Shown: positions 7,864-15,442 of the stretch, piece by piece
Numbering within the stretch: position 1 is the stretch's first letter
How the letters are laid out: each line of letters starts with the position of its first letter
Assembly: GCF_007301515.1 (NCBI RefSeq)
Contig: NZ_CP041666.1
Coordinates: forward strand, 3,551,399 to 3,615,398
DNA: 64,000 nt
Direction: 5' to 3'
Origin: Radiobacillus deserti
GTDB lineage: Bacteria; Bacillota; Bacilli; Bacillales; Amphibacillaceae
Translations under genes and position numbers: made by a program
The notes under the pieces: generated by a model
What the model saw: only the letters and a program-made list of their open reading frames with translations
What the model was told of the DNA's origin: nothing
The model's database searches: none

Positions 7864-8347
7864 TCTTTAGATTTACTACACTCAACCCCATTGGAAAATT
7901 CCAGGGATAGATAGAGAGAAAGAGTGATACTAAACCACTTTTCACCTACCTTTATCGCAACATCTGGAGAGTGCTTATTGAATTGTAAATTCATACTGGA
8001 ATGAATCTTTTGGACTTGGTCTATGTCCTTGTATGGCATTTTCGTTTCAAGGAAAGCTCTTATGAGATTGCACGATGACTTATCTATTTATATTACAAGT
8101 TTAATTATCAAGAGTGATTGTGTAGGATGACAAAAAATGAATATATTCGCTGGAAGAGCTGGATATAACTATATGATCTTTTACAGGGAACTATACGGTC
8201 GGCGTCAAAAATAAAGAATAGTAACATTATGACATACATCTAGCCTAAGAAAGAAGGTGGGAAAATGATTGATATTTTTCATGTTTCTATGTTTAGGTTG
8301 ATTAGAAAATTCTAAAGAGTAGAATTAAAACAAAGAGGAGGATATAC

Positions 8348-8578
8348 GTGACAGATAATAATAATGATTCATCTAAAACACTTAAAACGGAAAAAATAAA
8401 CAATCCAGATCGTAAATTCGCATGGATGGATAAATATATAAAGCAGACTGGAAATGTGGCTAGGATGGAAGCCAAGAAAAATGGAACATACATTATATAC
8501 GAAAAGGATGGACAATTGGTGAAAGAATATCCTGACGGTAAAATCCTACCTTTAAAAGATAAAAGTCAAGATGAGTAA
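8348..8578 (+). CDS. Small hydrophilic hypothetical protein, 76 aa
   Basis: GTG start at 8348 with a strong ribosome binding site (AAAGAGGAGG) and a terminator directly behind the stop. The product is highly charged (MTDNNNDSSKTLKTEKINN, then KQTGNVARMEAKKNGTYIIYEKDGQ). The second half could form a small beta-sheet (GTYIIYEKDGQLVKEYPDGKILPL). I recognise no family. It stands alone as a transcription unit inside the island, convergent with the Rep-like gene. Confidence 0.65.
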   Translation: MTDNNNDSSKTLKTEKINNPDRKFAWMDKYIKQTGNVARMEAKKNGTYIIYEKDGQLVKEYPDGKILPLKDKSQDE

Positions 8579-8618
8579 ATGATCTTCGTGATACTCTCTT
8601 TTAAAGAGGAAAGCTGCT

Positions 8619-8654
8619 AGGGATGAAATGTAATATAAATTTCATCCCTTTCCA
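8619..8654 (+). terminator. Intrinsic terminator of the 76-aa gene
   Basis: Perfect 11-base stem AGGGATGAAAT / ATTTCATCCCT (8619-8629, 8639-8649) followed by TTCCA. Weak T-run. Confidence 0.6.
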
Positions 8655-8703
8655 GTATTGATGTAGAATTTAAAATCATTCCTAAAAATGCTACTATTAC
8701 AAA

Positions 8704-9684
8704 TTACCATGGAAAGTCATTCAGAGGGTTTTTCAGAAGAGAGGGGGCCTTTGGGTAATTCTTCGGTATCAATATTGTATTAATGCCTACTTCACTGAGT
8801 AATGCCAAGCGACTATTGTAAGTACCTTTTGACATCTTTTTATTCTTCAAGGGGGTATTAACGTTGTGGCTGCTAATTTGCTTGAGGAAATCAATTAGCT
8901 TTAATTTGTTTTGATTGGATAAAGAGGAATGTTTCAGCTTTTTTCTTACTTCGTCGATCTTGTAGAAATCTCCAGGATGGTAGATTTGCGACATATATTT
9001 TCGGAAATACTCTTTATAAACCACATCTTTCATATATTCTCCAAGTTTTCTCGGGCGTTGAACATTTATACTTTTCTTCTCCATATAATAGGAATGGTTC
9101 TCCATTACATGTACCTCAAAACGAACAATATCTTTTTCATAACTTTCTATTCTTTCTCCTTTATCAATCCTTTCCTCTTCCTTGAGATAGACTATACTTT
9201 CAACCGACTTCGATGAATGATAAACTGTGGTTTTATATGGCACAAACACACCATGTTCTATCTTTCCTAAATATTTCTTCTGGAATTTATATGACTTTGT
9301 TAGTTTTTTATACAAATCTACCAACAACATACGATGATTCTTGTCTTTGATCAAAACATCATATCTGAAGTCAATTCGAAGTAAAGTATGGTTACTGTAA
9401 TGGCTAGAATGTCCAACAACATGCCAAAGTATATATCTTATTTCTTTCTCTAGTGATATATAGTCGTCTTCAGTAATGTCGGGGTTTCCTAATAGTTCTA
9501 TTGCATCCACAACCATATACAACTTCCATTGTCCATTTCCTGAATTAGAAATACTCATTGTAACTCCCGGAAACATCCCTTCAAAGCATTCGTTAACCTG
9601 TGTATATTTGATATTTAGTCTCCTTTGTAAATCTTGTACTTCCTCATAGTGAAGTAAAAATAGCATTTTAAACGTATGGATCAT
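8704..9684 (-). CDS. Replication-initiator-like protein (plasmid/phage Rep type), 326 aa
   Basis: The protein alternates strands and helices as HUH-type phage and plasmid initiators do. A segment LLRIDFRYDVLI near residue 100 is followed by VYHSSKSVESIVYLKEEER (about 155-175) and IVRFEVHVMENHSYY. That order (hydrophobic D-R strand, YxSSKS..YLK.E, then RFEVH) resembles rolling-circle Rep and filamentous-phage gpII-like proteins by memory, but I see no definite HUH or catalytic tyrosine pair. The ribosome binding site AAGGAGGAA is well placed before ATG 9684. A Rep gene inside an integrated element would allow replication after excision (inference). It could instead be a distinct DNA-binding protein. 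Confidence 0.5.
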   Translation of the reverse strand: MIHTFKMLFLLHYEEVQDLQRRLNIKYTQVNECFEGMFPGVTMSISNSGNGQWKLYMVVDAIELLGNPDITEDDYISLEKEIRYILWHVVGHSSHYSNHTLLRIDFRYDVLIKDKNHRMLLVDLYKKLTKSYKFQKKYLGKIEHGVFVPYKTTVYHSSKSVESIVYLKEEERIDKGERIESYEKDIVRFEVHVMENHSYYMEKKSINVQRPRKLGEYMKDVVYKEYFRKYMSQIYHPGDFYKIDEVRKKLKHSSLSNQNKLKLIDFLKQISSHNVNTPLKNKKMSKGTYNSRLALLSEVGINTILIPKNYPKAPSLLKNPLNDFPW

Positions 9685-9946
9685 TTTGGTTCCTCCTTGG
9701 TTAACCTTGGGAAACAGAAAACCCTTATGTATCAGGGGGTTAACTATATATTTTTGTTCCCAATCCGATTATATTTATTTGTCTTACCACCTCCCCAAAA
9801 TGAGGGAAGGTTCAACATAGTAATTCTTTCATTTGATTGGCTTGTCGATACGAATATCATATCTTGTATGCAATCTTCGTAATACTTTTTAATGTCCTAC
9901 CTTGTTCTAGCTTATATTTGGATTAATTACGGTACCGTGAAGAGTC

Positions 9947-9961
9947 TTGACAATTTGTCAA
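9947..9961. promoter_or_regulatory. Perfect 15-base palindrome upstream of the recombinase cassette
   Basis: TTGACAA-T-TTGTCAA is a perfect dyad and includes a -35-like TTGACA, but no -10 lies at the proper distance. It sits in the 9685-10200 gap between the Rep-like gene and the recombinase cassette. It could be an operator or a recombinase or Rep binding site. I saw nothing else firm in that gap. Confidence 0.4.
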
Positions 9962-10200
9962 CTCAGGGGCAATTTTCCATGATATGCTAGAGATGTAGTT
10001 TTAAAAAAAAGCAACTACACCACCCACAAACATCTACACTCCATATTTATCTTCTAACTATTGCTCCTTCAGAAAAACCTTGAACTCATCATTCACCCTT
10101 CATCCTTATACTTACAACTCACCCTTTGTTTTAAATTCCTGCCCAAAAAACCTCACAGTTCACAACCAAAGAAACTACAACAAATTGGAGGCATACCCCT

Positions 10201-10359
10201 ATGGAAAAATCTACAAAAAGCGATTCCCTAATCGGAAAAAATGAAGATATTCAAAAGGCAAACGAAAATATTTCAGATAATCTCGATACAATTGCTTTTT
10301 ATTTACTAGAAGCAATCCAACGTAAGTCAGATAATCAATTAAAGAAAAAAGGAGCATAA
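10201..10359 (+). CDS. Small protein (52 aa) leading the recombinase operon
   Basis: ATG 10201 to TAA 10359, with GGAGG about a dozen bases upstream. The product is polar and helical (MEKSTKSDSLIGKNEDIQKA at the start; NLDTIAFYLLEAIQRKS in the middle). Its last codons contain the ribosome binding site (AAAGGAG) of the next gene two bases on, so the two are translationally coupled. Small proteins beside large serine recombinases often act as recombination directionality factors; that role here is a guess from position. No family recognised. Confidence 0.6.
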   Translation: MEKSTKSDSLIGKNEDIQKANENISDNLDTIAFYLLEAIQRKSDNQLKKKGA

Positions 10360-10361
10360 TT

Positions 10362-10802
10362 ATGAAAAACAACAGAAAAGTAATTGGATTATATACTCGT
10401 GTATCATCTGGACAAAAAGCACAATTTGGACAAGGGATGGAACAAAAAATAGGCATACGAGTTGCGAAGGAATTGTTTGGACAAGACATTGACATAAAAT
10501 TCTATGTAGATGAAGGCTTTGGGCCGAAATGTAACACTGAAAGAAACCAGATGTTGAAAGATGTAAAACAGTGTAAACTAGATGCAGTTATCACCTATTG
10601 TGTCAGTAGGATTAGTAATACATTTTCACACGCATTAAAAGTAGTAAAAGAAATTCACTACTCAAATGTCCGCTTTATCAGTATAATTGAAGGAGAGTAC
10701 ACTCCTCTTAAATTAAACCGAGAATTCAAGATATTGGAAGTTCTTGCTCAACTCGAACGTAAAGATCATGCTGAAAGAATTAAAAAAGGGGATTGCGTTT
10801 AA
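10362..10802 (+). CDS. Truncated serine recombinase, catalytic domain only, active site altered
   Basis: 146 aa, covering just the resolvase/invertase catalytic fold. It keeps LYTRVSS with the nucleophile serine (Ser15) and Arg13, and Arg61 (TERNQM). In the arginine pair motif, which reads SRLSR in its full-length neighbour (Arg87, Arg90), it has SRISN: Arg83 remains and the second arginine is Asn86. It ends where the recombinase domain would begin, with no zinc ribbon or coiled coil. Ribosome binding site AAAGGAG is present and the frame is intact. It may be an inactive regulatory partner, or a remnant of a two-recombinase (CcrA/CcrB-like) cassette. The arginine loss suggests reduced or no cleavage activity. 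Confidence 0.8.
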   Translation: MKNNRKVIGLYTRVSSGQKAQFGQGMEQKIGIRVAKELFGQDIDIKFYVDEGFGPKCNTERNQMLKDVKQCKLDAVITYCVSRISNTFSHALKVVKEIHYSNVRFISIIEGEYTPLKLNREFKILEVLAQLERKDHAERIKKGDCV

Positions 10803-10831
10803 GAAACAACTAAAAAAGGAGGGAGCAAAAA

Positions 10832-12634
10832 ATGAAGCCTAAAAAAGTTGTCGGAATTTACATAAGAGTTTCAACCTATAAACAGGTAGAAAACGGATTT
10901 TCATTAGATGCTCAATTAGAAGAAGGAACTAAAGAAGCACACCGCAAGTTTGGACAAGATATTCTAATTGAAAGCTATGTTGATGGGGGTATTAGTGGTA
11001 AAAACACTAAGGATCGACCTGCTTTAAATCGGATGATGAGGGATGTAGCCGAAGGGAATATAGATGCAATTATAACTTATAAAGTTAGTAGATTGAGCCG
11101 TTCACTATCTGATTCCTTAAAAATCGTGGAAGAGATCCATAAAGAAAAAGTTAAATTTATAAGTATTAAAGAGGGAGAATACGGTACGCCGCATGGAAAT
11201 TTACAGTTTAACATATTGGTCTCGGTGGCACAGTACCAAAGAGAAGATGTTGCAGAAAATGTCCAATTTGGAATGTCACAACGTGCAAGAGAGGGTAAAT
11301 GGAATGGAGGACAATTACTAGGTTACGATACAGTCAGCAAAGAATTGATCATTAATGAAGAAGAAGCTGAAACAATAAAGTTAATCTTTGATAAGTATGT
11401 CCGTGAAGGTTGGGGTACAAAGAAAATATCCAATCACCTTAACGAAATTGGGAAACGGACAAAAAAGGGGAAAACATTTTCCATTGTATCTGTATCTACT
11501 ATCCTTGATAATCCTGCATATAAAGGATACACCCGCTACAACCAAGTGATAGGTTGGGAAACGAATAGAAGAAAAGGGAAAAACCCAGATTATATTTTAA
11601 CAAAAGGGATTCATGAACGCATCATTGATGAGGAAACATGGGATAAGGCTGCCGAACTAAGAGAAAAACGTCGCACTGGTACACCGAGACAATACTCTGG
11701 ATCGTTCCCATTAACAAGCCTTGCCAAATGTCCGGAATGTGGTTCCTACATGACAAGTCAATATGGTTCAAAACGAAAGGATGGAACCAAAAAACGATAC
11801 TATGTTTGTGGACAGTATCATAATAAGGGTAGATCCGTTTGTAATCCAAACACCATTGATGCCGCCTGGCTAGAAAAAGCTGTCTTTGATAGACTAACTA
11901 AATCATTACAGTCTGATTCAGTCATAAAAGACATTACCGAACGAATGAACAAACAATTGGAAAAGCATCCTAAGTATGCTGAACAGTCAAAAGAAGTAAA
12001 AATACTACAAAATCAATTAACGAAACTAGAAGCAAATAAAAAAAGAATTCAAGATTCAGTAGAAACAGGATCTGGTATCTACACCGAAGAAGAAGCAATA
12101 GCGAGAATAAATGGAATCCGTACTGAAATAAATGAAATACAAAATAAGATTTTCACCCTAATAGAAAAACAACCAAAAAATTCTACATCCATTAAACAAG
12201 TTACACCCGAACTCATTCGCCAACAGCTTCAAGAGTTCCTTGATTTATCAACATACCTTGAGCCTATGCAATTCAGGGAATTACTTGTAGCCTCCATTGA
12301 AAAAATAGAGGCTGAGAAAAAGAGTCTAAAACATATTCACTTTTCATTCATTGCCCATATGCCTGAAGAAGAATCGAGTAATTCGATTCCTTCATTTATT
12401 AAACATATTATACGAGAAAATAAATTATATAATAAACGTATCCCTTTAATCATAAAGGGTTTATATTTTAAGCCAATCCGCTACTTATTTATGGTAAGGT
12501 TCCCCCCGATTAATCCGAAACGCCCGATAAACCTGCTCCACCAACACCAGCCTCATCAGTTGATGCGGAAATGTCATCTTAGAAAACGACAGCGCAAAAT
12601 CACTTCGATCCGTTACTTCCTTACTCAAGCCTAG
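10832..12634 (+). CDS. Large serine recombinase (site-specific integrase), reads through att into rlmH
   Basis: Domains in order: resolvase catalytic domain (1-140; IYIRVST with Ser14, Arg62 in DRPAL, SRLSR Arg87/Arg90), recombinase domain (about 150-290), zinc ribbon (CPECG at 300-303 with Cys326 and Cys337) and a coiled coil (about 370-440). This is the full architecture of phage and Ccr-type integrases. AAAGGAGGG precedes ATG 10832. From codon 552 the frame crosses the rlmH stop codon at 12485; residues 552-600 are encoded by the antisense strand of rlmH, so the last 49 residues are host-derived. In a free element the C terminus must differ. It should catalyse integration at and, with a partner, excision from rlmH. 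Confidence 0.92.
   Translation: MKPKKVVGIYIRVSTYKQVENGFSLDAQLEEGTKEAHRKFGQDILIESYVDGGISGKNTKDRPALNRMMRDVAEGNIDAIITYKVSRLSRSLSDSLKIVEEIHKEKVKFISIKEGEYGTPHGNLQFNILVSVAQYQREDVAENVQFGMSQRAREGKWNGGQLLGYDTVSKELIINEEEAETIKLIFDKYVREGWGTKKISNHLNEIGKRTKKGKTFSIVSVSTILDNPAYKGYTRYNQVIGWETNRRKGKNPDYILTKGIHERIIDEETWDKAAELREKRRTGTPRQYSGSFPLTSLAKCPECGSYMTSQYGSKRKDGTKKRYYVCGQYHNKGRSVCNPNTIDAAWLEKAVFDRLTKSLQSDSVIKDITERMNKQLEKHPKYAEQSKEVKILQNQLTKLEANKKRIQDSVETGSGIYTEEEAIARINGIRTEINEIQNKIFTLIEKQPKNSTSIKQVTPELIRQQLQEFLDLSTYLEPMQFRELLVASIEKIEAEKKSLKHIHFSFIAHMPEEESSNSIPSFIKHIIRENKLYNKRIPLIIKGLYFKPIRYLFMVRFPPINPKRPINLLHQHQPHQLMRKCHLRKRQRKITSIRYFLTQA
12485..12502. other. Attachment-site junction at the rlmH 3' end
   Basis: The last codons of rlmH (minus strand GAACCTTACCATAAATAA) mark the boundary between host and island sequence. 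The same end of rlmH (sense consensus close to GARGCNTATCATAARTRA) is the SCC attachment site in staphylococci. The exact crossover dinucleotide cannot be read without the other junction. Confidence 0.6.
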
Positions 12635-12964
12635 CGATCCACCAATCACAAACGCAATCTTACTCTTTCCGTGTGTGGCAAGGTTGTCCATTTTTCGAGC
12701 TAATTCTTCAGAGGTCAACATTTCCCCCATTATTTCCAGGGAAATAATGTAGGTGTCTGTCGAGATTTTGGAGAGGATTCGGTCTCCTTCTTTTCGCTTT
12801 ACTTCTTCCGCTTCCGCATCACTCATATTTTCTGGCGCCTTTTCATCAGGCAGTTCGATTATATCGATATTGGCATAAGCACCAAGTCGCTTCACATATT
12901 CTTGAATTCCCTGCTTTAAATATTTCTCTTTTAGTTTCCCTACTGCAATGATCGTTATCTTCAT
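12485..12964 (-). CDS. rlmH: 23S rRNA pseudouridine-1915 N3-methyltransferase RlmH
   Basis: 159 aa, the family's usual length. It begins MKITIIAVGKLKEKYLKQGI and has the SPOUT knot residues (FVIGGSLGLSKEV) and a C-terminal RINRGEPYHK. RlmH methylates pseudouridine 1915 in helix 69 of 23S rRNA on assembled ribosomes. The C-terminal codons are preserved intact by the integration, so the element has not damaged the enzyme. The final 150 bases overlap, in antisense, the recombinase frame, so recombinase mRNA would be complementary to rlmH mRNA. Confidence 0.97.
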   Translation of the reverse strand: MKITIIAVGKLKEKYLKQGIQEYVKRLGAYANIDIIELPDEKAPENMSDAEAEEVKRKEGDRILSKISTDTYIISLEIMGEMLTSEELARKMDNLATHGKSKIAFVIGGSLGLSKEVTDRSDFALSFSKMTFPHQLMRLVLVEQVYRAFRINRGEPYHK

Positions 12965-13074
12965 GTATCGTCCCTCGCATTACATTCTATTTCCTCTAGT
13001 TTACCAAACACTTTGGAACTTCCCTAATACAAGTGTATAATGCAAGTAGCTCATACATAAAAGGAGTGACCTTA

Positions 13075-13434
13075 ATGAAAGAAATCGTATTTATTGAAAC
13101 AGGAATGGGAACAGATGTGCACGGTCAAAATGTAACAAAAGCTGCGGTTCGAGCAGTCCATAACGCGATTCATTTCAACTCCATGCCTGGCATAAAAAAG
13201 ATTTTACCAGATCAAGACTTAAACAATATGCACGTAAATGTAAAGCTGGCGATTCCAGCAGATAAAGAGTTATTAGATGAAGAGGCAATACGCAAGGAAA
13301 TCCCTTATGGAACAGTAACTATTCAAGTACAAGATGGTGGGATGGCAACGTCAAGTGGAATCTTGTTAGAGGATAAAGAGGACAAAAACGATTTAATGTA
13401 TATCGTTATTGCATCCGTTGAAGTCGGATATTAA
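13075..13434 (+). CDS. Lin0512 family protein, 119 aa
   Basis: The sequence MKEIVFIETGMGTDVHGQNV, with ...AVRAVHNAIHFNSMPGIKKI and a GMATSSGI stretch, matches the small conserved Lin0512 family of Firmicutes as I recall it. No biochemical role is known to me. The frame is open from 13033, but AAGGAGTGA sits directly before ATG 13075. It is the first core gene right of rlmH and is divergent from it. A strong terminator follows. Confidence 0.88.
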   Translation: MKEIVFIETGMGTDVHGQNVTKAAVRAVHNAIHFNSMPGIKKILPDQDLNNMHVNVKLAIPADKELLDEEAIRKEIPYGTVTIQVQDGGMATSSGILLEDKEDKNDLMYIVIASVEVGY

Positions 13435-13437
13435 AGG

Positions 13438-13474
13438 ATAAGCATGTGATTTCCTCATCACATGCTTATTTTTA
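13438..13474 (+). terminator. Intrinsic terminator
   Basis: Perfect 13-base stem (ATAAGCATGTGAT and its complement, 13438-13450 and 13457-13469) followed by TTTTTAT, right after the Lin0512 gene. Confidence 0.88.
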
Positions 13475-13530
13475 TCCAATTCTTTTCCCATCTCTGTTAA
13501 AATGAGTACTGGAAAAGAAAGGATGTCGTT

Positions 13531-14241
13531 ATGGATTTTTGGTTTGACTTAGAGTACTCCATTCCACATATATCTATGTATCTTTTAGAATTTGCACTTG
13601 TTGCGTTTCTATTTATTAGAATCTATAAAAAGCGAAAGGAAGCCACTAAAATCTGGGTTGCCATCCTTGCCGTCATCGTAGGCTTATTCGTCCTTTCTAT
13701 CGATATTCCTGTTCAAGATGTAATCATTAGGCTTCCCATTTTACCGTTAGGAGCTTGGATTCTTTATTTTCTTTGGAGGCGAAGCAACAGATGGGAGACC
13801 TATCGAACATTTACTTGGCTCGGCTTTCTCACCAGTTTTATCTCTATCGCCGTTATGCTAGGAGCGTCCTTCCTACACGATCTCATTTACCCAAAAGATA
13901 GTGTCTCTACGTATTTAGCAAATATCGAATCTAGTAAAGTGATTCGATTAGTGGATGAGGCACCTCCCGTTACGCTTCAAACTTCTACCCTACAAAAAAT
14001 GCTGGCTTCTCTTGAAATGAAAGAGGTGGATAGTATAACCTGGTATCACAAATCGACGGAGGGACAGCAAGAATTGTTTCCATACCAACTAATGCAAGCA
14101 CAACCACGATTCGGAAGCAACATAGAAACTGTCATTTATGTACATAAGGATGGCAATGGTTTATTGATTCAAACAGAAGATCATCAATATTATTTCCACT
14201 CTGACCAATCGTTTTTAGAGAAAGGTGGAGATAAAAGATGA
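13531..14241 (+). CDS. Hypothetical membrane protein, 236 aa
   Basis: Four hydrophobic segments lie in the first 125 residues (ISMYLLEFALVAFLFIRIY; IWVAILAVIVGLFVLSI; LPILPLGAWILYFLW; WLGFLTSFISIAVMLGASFL). A soluble C-terminal domain of about 110 residues follows (SVSTYLANIESSKVIRLVDE onwards). It overlaps the next gene by four bases (ATGA), so the two probably work as a pair at the membrane. AAAGGATG precedes the start. No family recognised. Confidence 0.72.
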   Translation: MDFWFDLEYSIPHISMYLLEFALVAFLFIRIYKKRKEATKIWVAILAVIVGLFVLSIDIPVQDVIIRLPILPLGAWILYFLWRRSNRWETYRTFTWLGFLTSFISIAVMLGASFLHDLIYPKDSVSTYLANIESSKVIRLVDEAPPVTLQTSTLQKMLASLEMKEVDSITWYHKSTEGQQELFPYQLMQAQPRFGSNIETVIYVHKDGNGLLIQTEDHQYYFHSDQSFLEKGGDKR

Positions 14242-14957
14242 AGGGTAGAAAGCTGCTATTATCACTAATCCTTGGTGGGATTATCATCCTTGCTTTAGGA
14301 TACTATTTTCGACCCCCTGGTGACTTCCCTTCTAAGCAAGACATCTTGAATCAGGTTCCAGAAGCAAAGACCATACAAGATATTATATTTCTAGATGATA
14401 AACATGTATATGTTCCTTTCGTTACTAACAATAATGGGCGTGGATTTGCTTTGTGGGTTTGGAGAAATGGATGGAATGTAATATCGGAGGGAGATACGGG
14501 TGAACCAAGAATTTGGCAAGTAGATCCGAATAACCCTGATTCCTATTTCATCCTTTATAACATTCATCCAGCGGACAACATAAAGTCTATCAAGCTTTAT
14601 CTTCTGCGTGGAAGTTACTATTCTGTCTCCTACGGCGAGCACACATACACTCCTAGTATTAAAAAGCACGTTTCGCAGGACGTATCGGAAGACACTTATG
14701 GAGCTATCAAGCTTCCAAACGACTGGAAGCAGCTTTTGGAGGGATATTCCAGAATATCCAAGCAAGAAAAGCAACAGCTCATCTATTTTAGTGGACCTAC
14801 CCTTCACTTTGCGTGGAACGCTGCAAATGAACAAGGAGAAGAAGTGAAGCCTGAAGGAACATTTGGGACTGGATCTTCTACCACCGGACATTATATAATC
14901 AACCCTTTAGACCACATATCATCAGAAGAGTTAAAGCAACACAACAAGAAGTTCTAG
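14238..14957 (+). CDS. Hypothetical membrane-anchored extracytoplasmic protein, 239 aa
   Basis: An N-terminal anchor (KLLLSLILGGIIILALGYYF, residues 5-24) without a lipobox is followed by about 210 soluble residues rich in aromatics (WVWRNGWNVISEGDTGEPRIW), presumably outside the cell. It is translationally coupled to the upstream membrane gene through an ATGA overlap. Repeated strand patterns suggest a beta-rich domain. I do not recognise the family; the two genes may form one envelope complex (inference). Confidence 0.7.
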   Translation: MKGRKLLLSLILGGIIILALGYYFRPPGDFPSKQDILNQVPEAKTIQDIIFLDDKHVYVPFVTNNNGRGFALWVWRNGWNVISEGDTGEPRIWQVDPNNPDSYFILYNIHPADNIKSIKLYLLRGSYYSVSYGEHTYTPSIKKHVSQDVSEDTYGAIKLPNDWKQLLEGYSRISKQEKQQLIYFSGPTLHFAWNAANEQGEEVKPEGTFGTGSSTTGHYIINPLDHISSEELKQHNKKF

Positions 14958-15000
14958 TCTGTCCATCCCCCTCATACCTTGTACTAAGGGGGGATGTGTC

Positions 15001-15363
15001 ATGAAACGAGCAATTGCAAGCTCCAATCTAATTCATTATCTTGTGGCGTATGTGTTCTTGGCTTCTGGGATATTTAAACTTATCAGTGAAGATCTTGGTG
15101 GCGTTTTTGTTAGTCTTGGGTTACCTTATCCACTAAATACGATGTTCATGGTTGCTATTGTAGAAATTGCTTGTGGGATATGTATTTTATTAAATCGTTA
15201 TGTCAAAATCGCTGTTATTGCCCTTATAGTGATTATGGTTGTGGCGATTCTACTTACGAAAGTTCCCGTGCTTCACGCTGGGTTTTTCCATTTCTTATTT
15301 GAAGCACGTCTTGATTTTGTTATGCTCGGCCTTCTTTTTATTTTATTCCGACAATATAAGTAA
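15001..15363 (+). CDS. DoxX-like / MauE-type small membrane protein, 120 aa
   Basis: Four membrane helices fill the protein, starting LIHYLVAYVFLASGIFKLISED. The helix-1 pattern with a GIFKL motif and the helix-2/3 pattern VEIACGICILLNRY are typical of DoxX and MauE families, which are often linked to thiol or quinone redox processes. The function of this member is not known. A G-rich stretch (AAGGGGGGATG) lies upstream, but the start has only a short spacer, so the exact start is a little uncertain. Confidence 0.75.
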   Translation: MKRAIASSNLIHYLVAYVFLASGIFKLISEDLGGVFVSLGLPYPLNTMFMVAIVEIACGICILLNRYVKIAVIALIVIMVVAILLTKVPVLHAGFFHFLFEARLDFVMLGLLFILFRQYK

Positions 15364-15442
15364 GATTTATTAGAGGGTTTTCCTTGCTCATGTAGAATAC
15401 ATACATGGGCATTTTATTTTGGAAAAAAAGGGAGGCCTTCTC

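Larger units (their letters stand above)
1..12484. mobile_element. rlmH-integrated accessory island (right part; left end not in window)
   Basis: Everything left of the rlmH stop codon is AT-rich and made of accessory genes: R-M, Xre regulators, a Rep-like protein and serine recombinases. The core chromosome resumes exactly at the rlmH 3' end. This is the position where staphylococcal SCC elements integrate using serine recombinases (Ccr). The recombinase cassette lies against the junction. I could not find a second copy of the rlmH 3' end within positions 1-12484, so the other attachment site probably lies left of the window. That the whole 12.5 kb is one element is an inference. Confidence 0.7.

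Noticed and set aside
7809..8039. 76-codon minus-strand frame in the island
   Set aside because: No ribosome binding site and it ends inside a hairpin; composition like non-coding DNA. Not reported as a gene.
9883..10200. Promoter with TTGACA at 9947
   Set aside because: No -10 element within 15-19 bases; the palindrome is reported as a possible binding site instead.
1..12484. CRISPR arrays, tRNA or rRNA genes
   Set aside because: No regularly spaced repeats and no tRNA cloverleaf or rRNA sequence seen in the island or anywhere in the window.
1..12484. Second copy of the rlmH 3' end marking the left island boundary
   Set aside because: Looked for TTATTTATGGTAAGG-like repeats by eye and found none; the boundary is probably outside the window.
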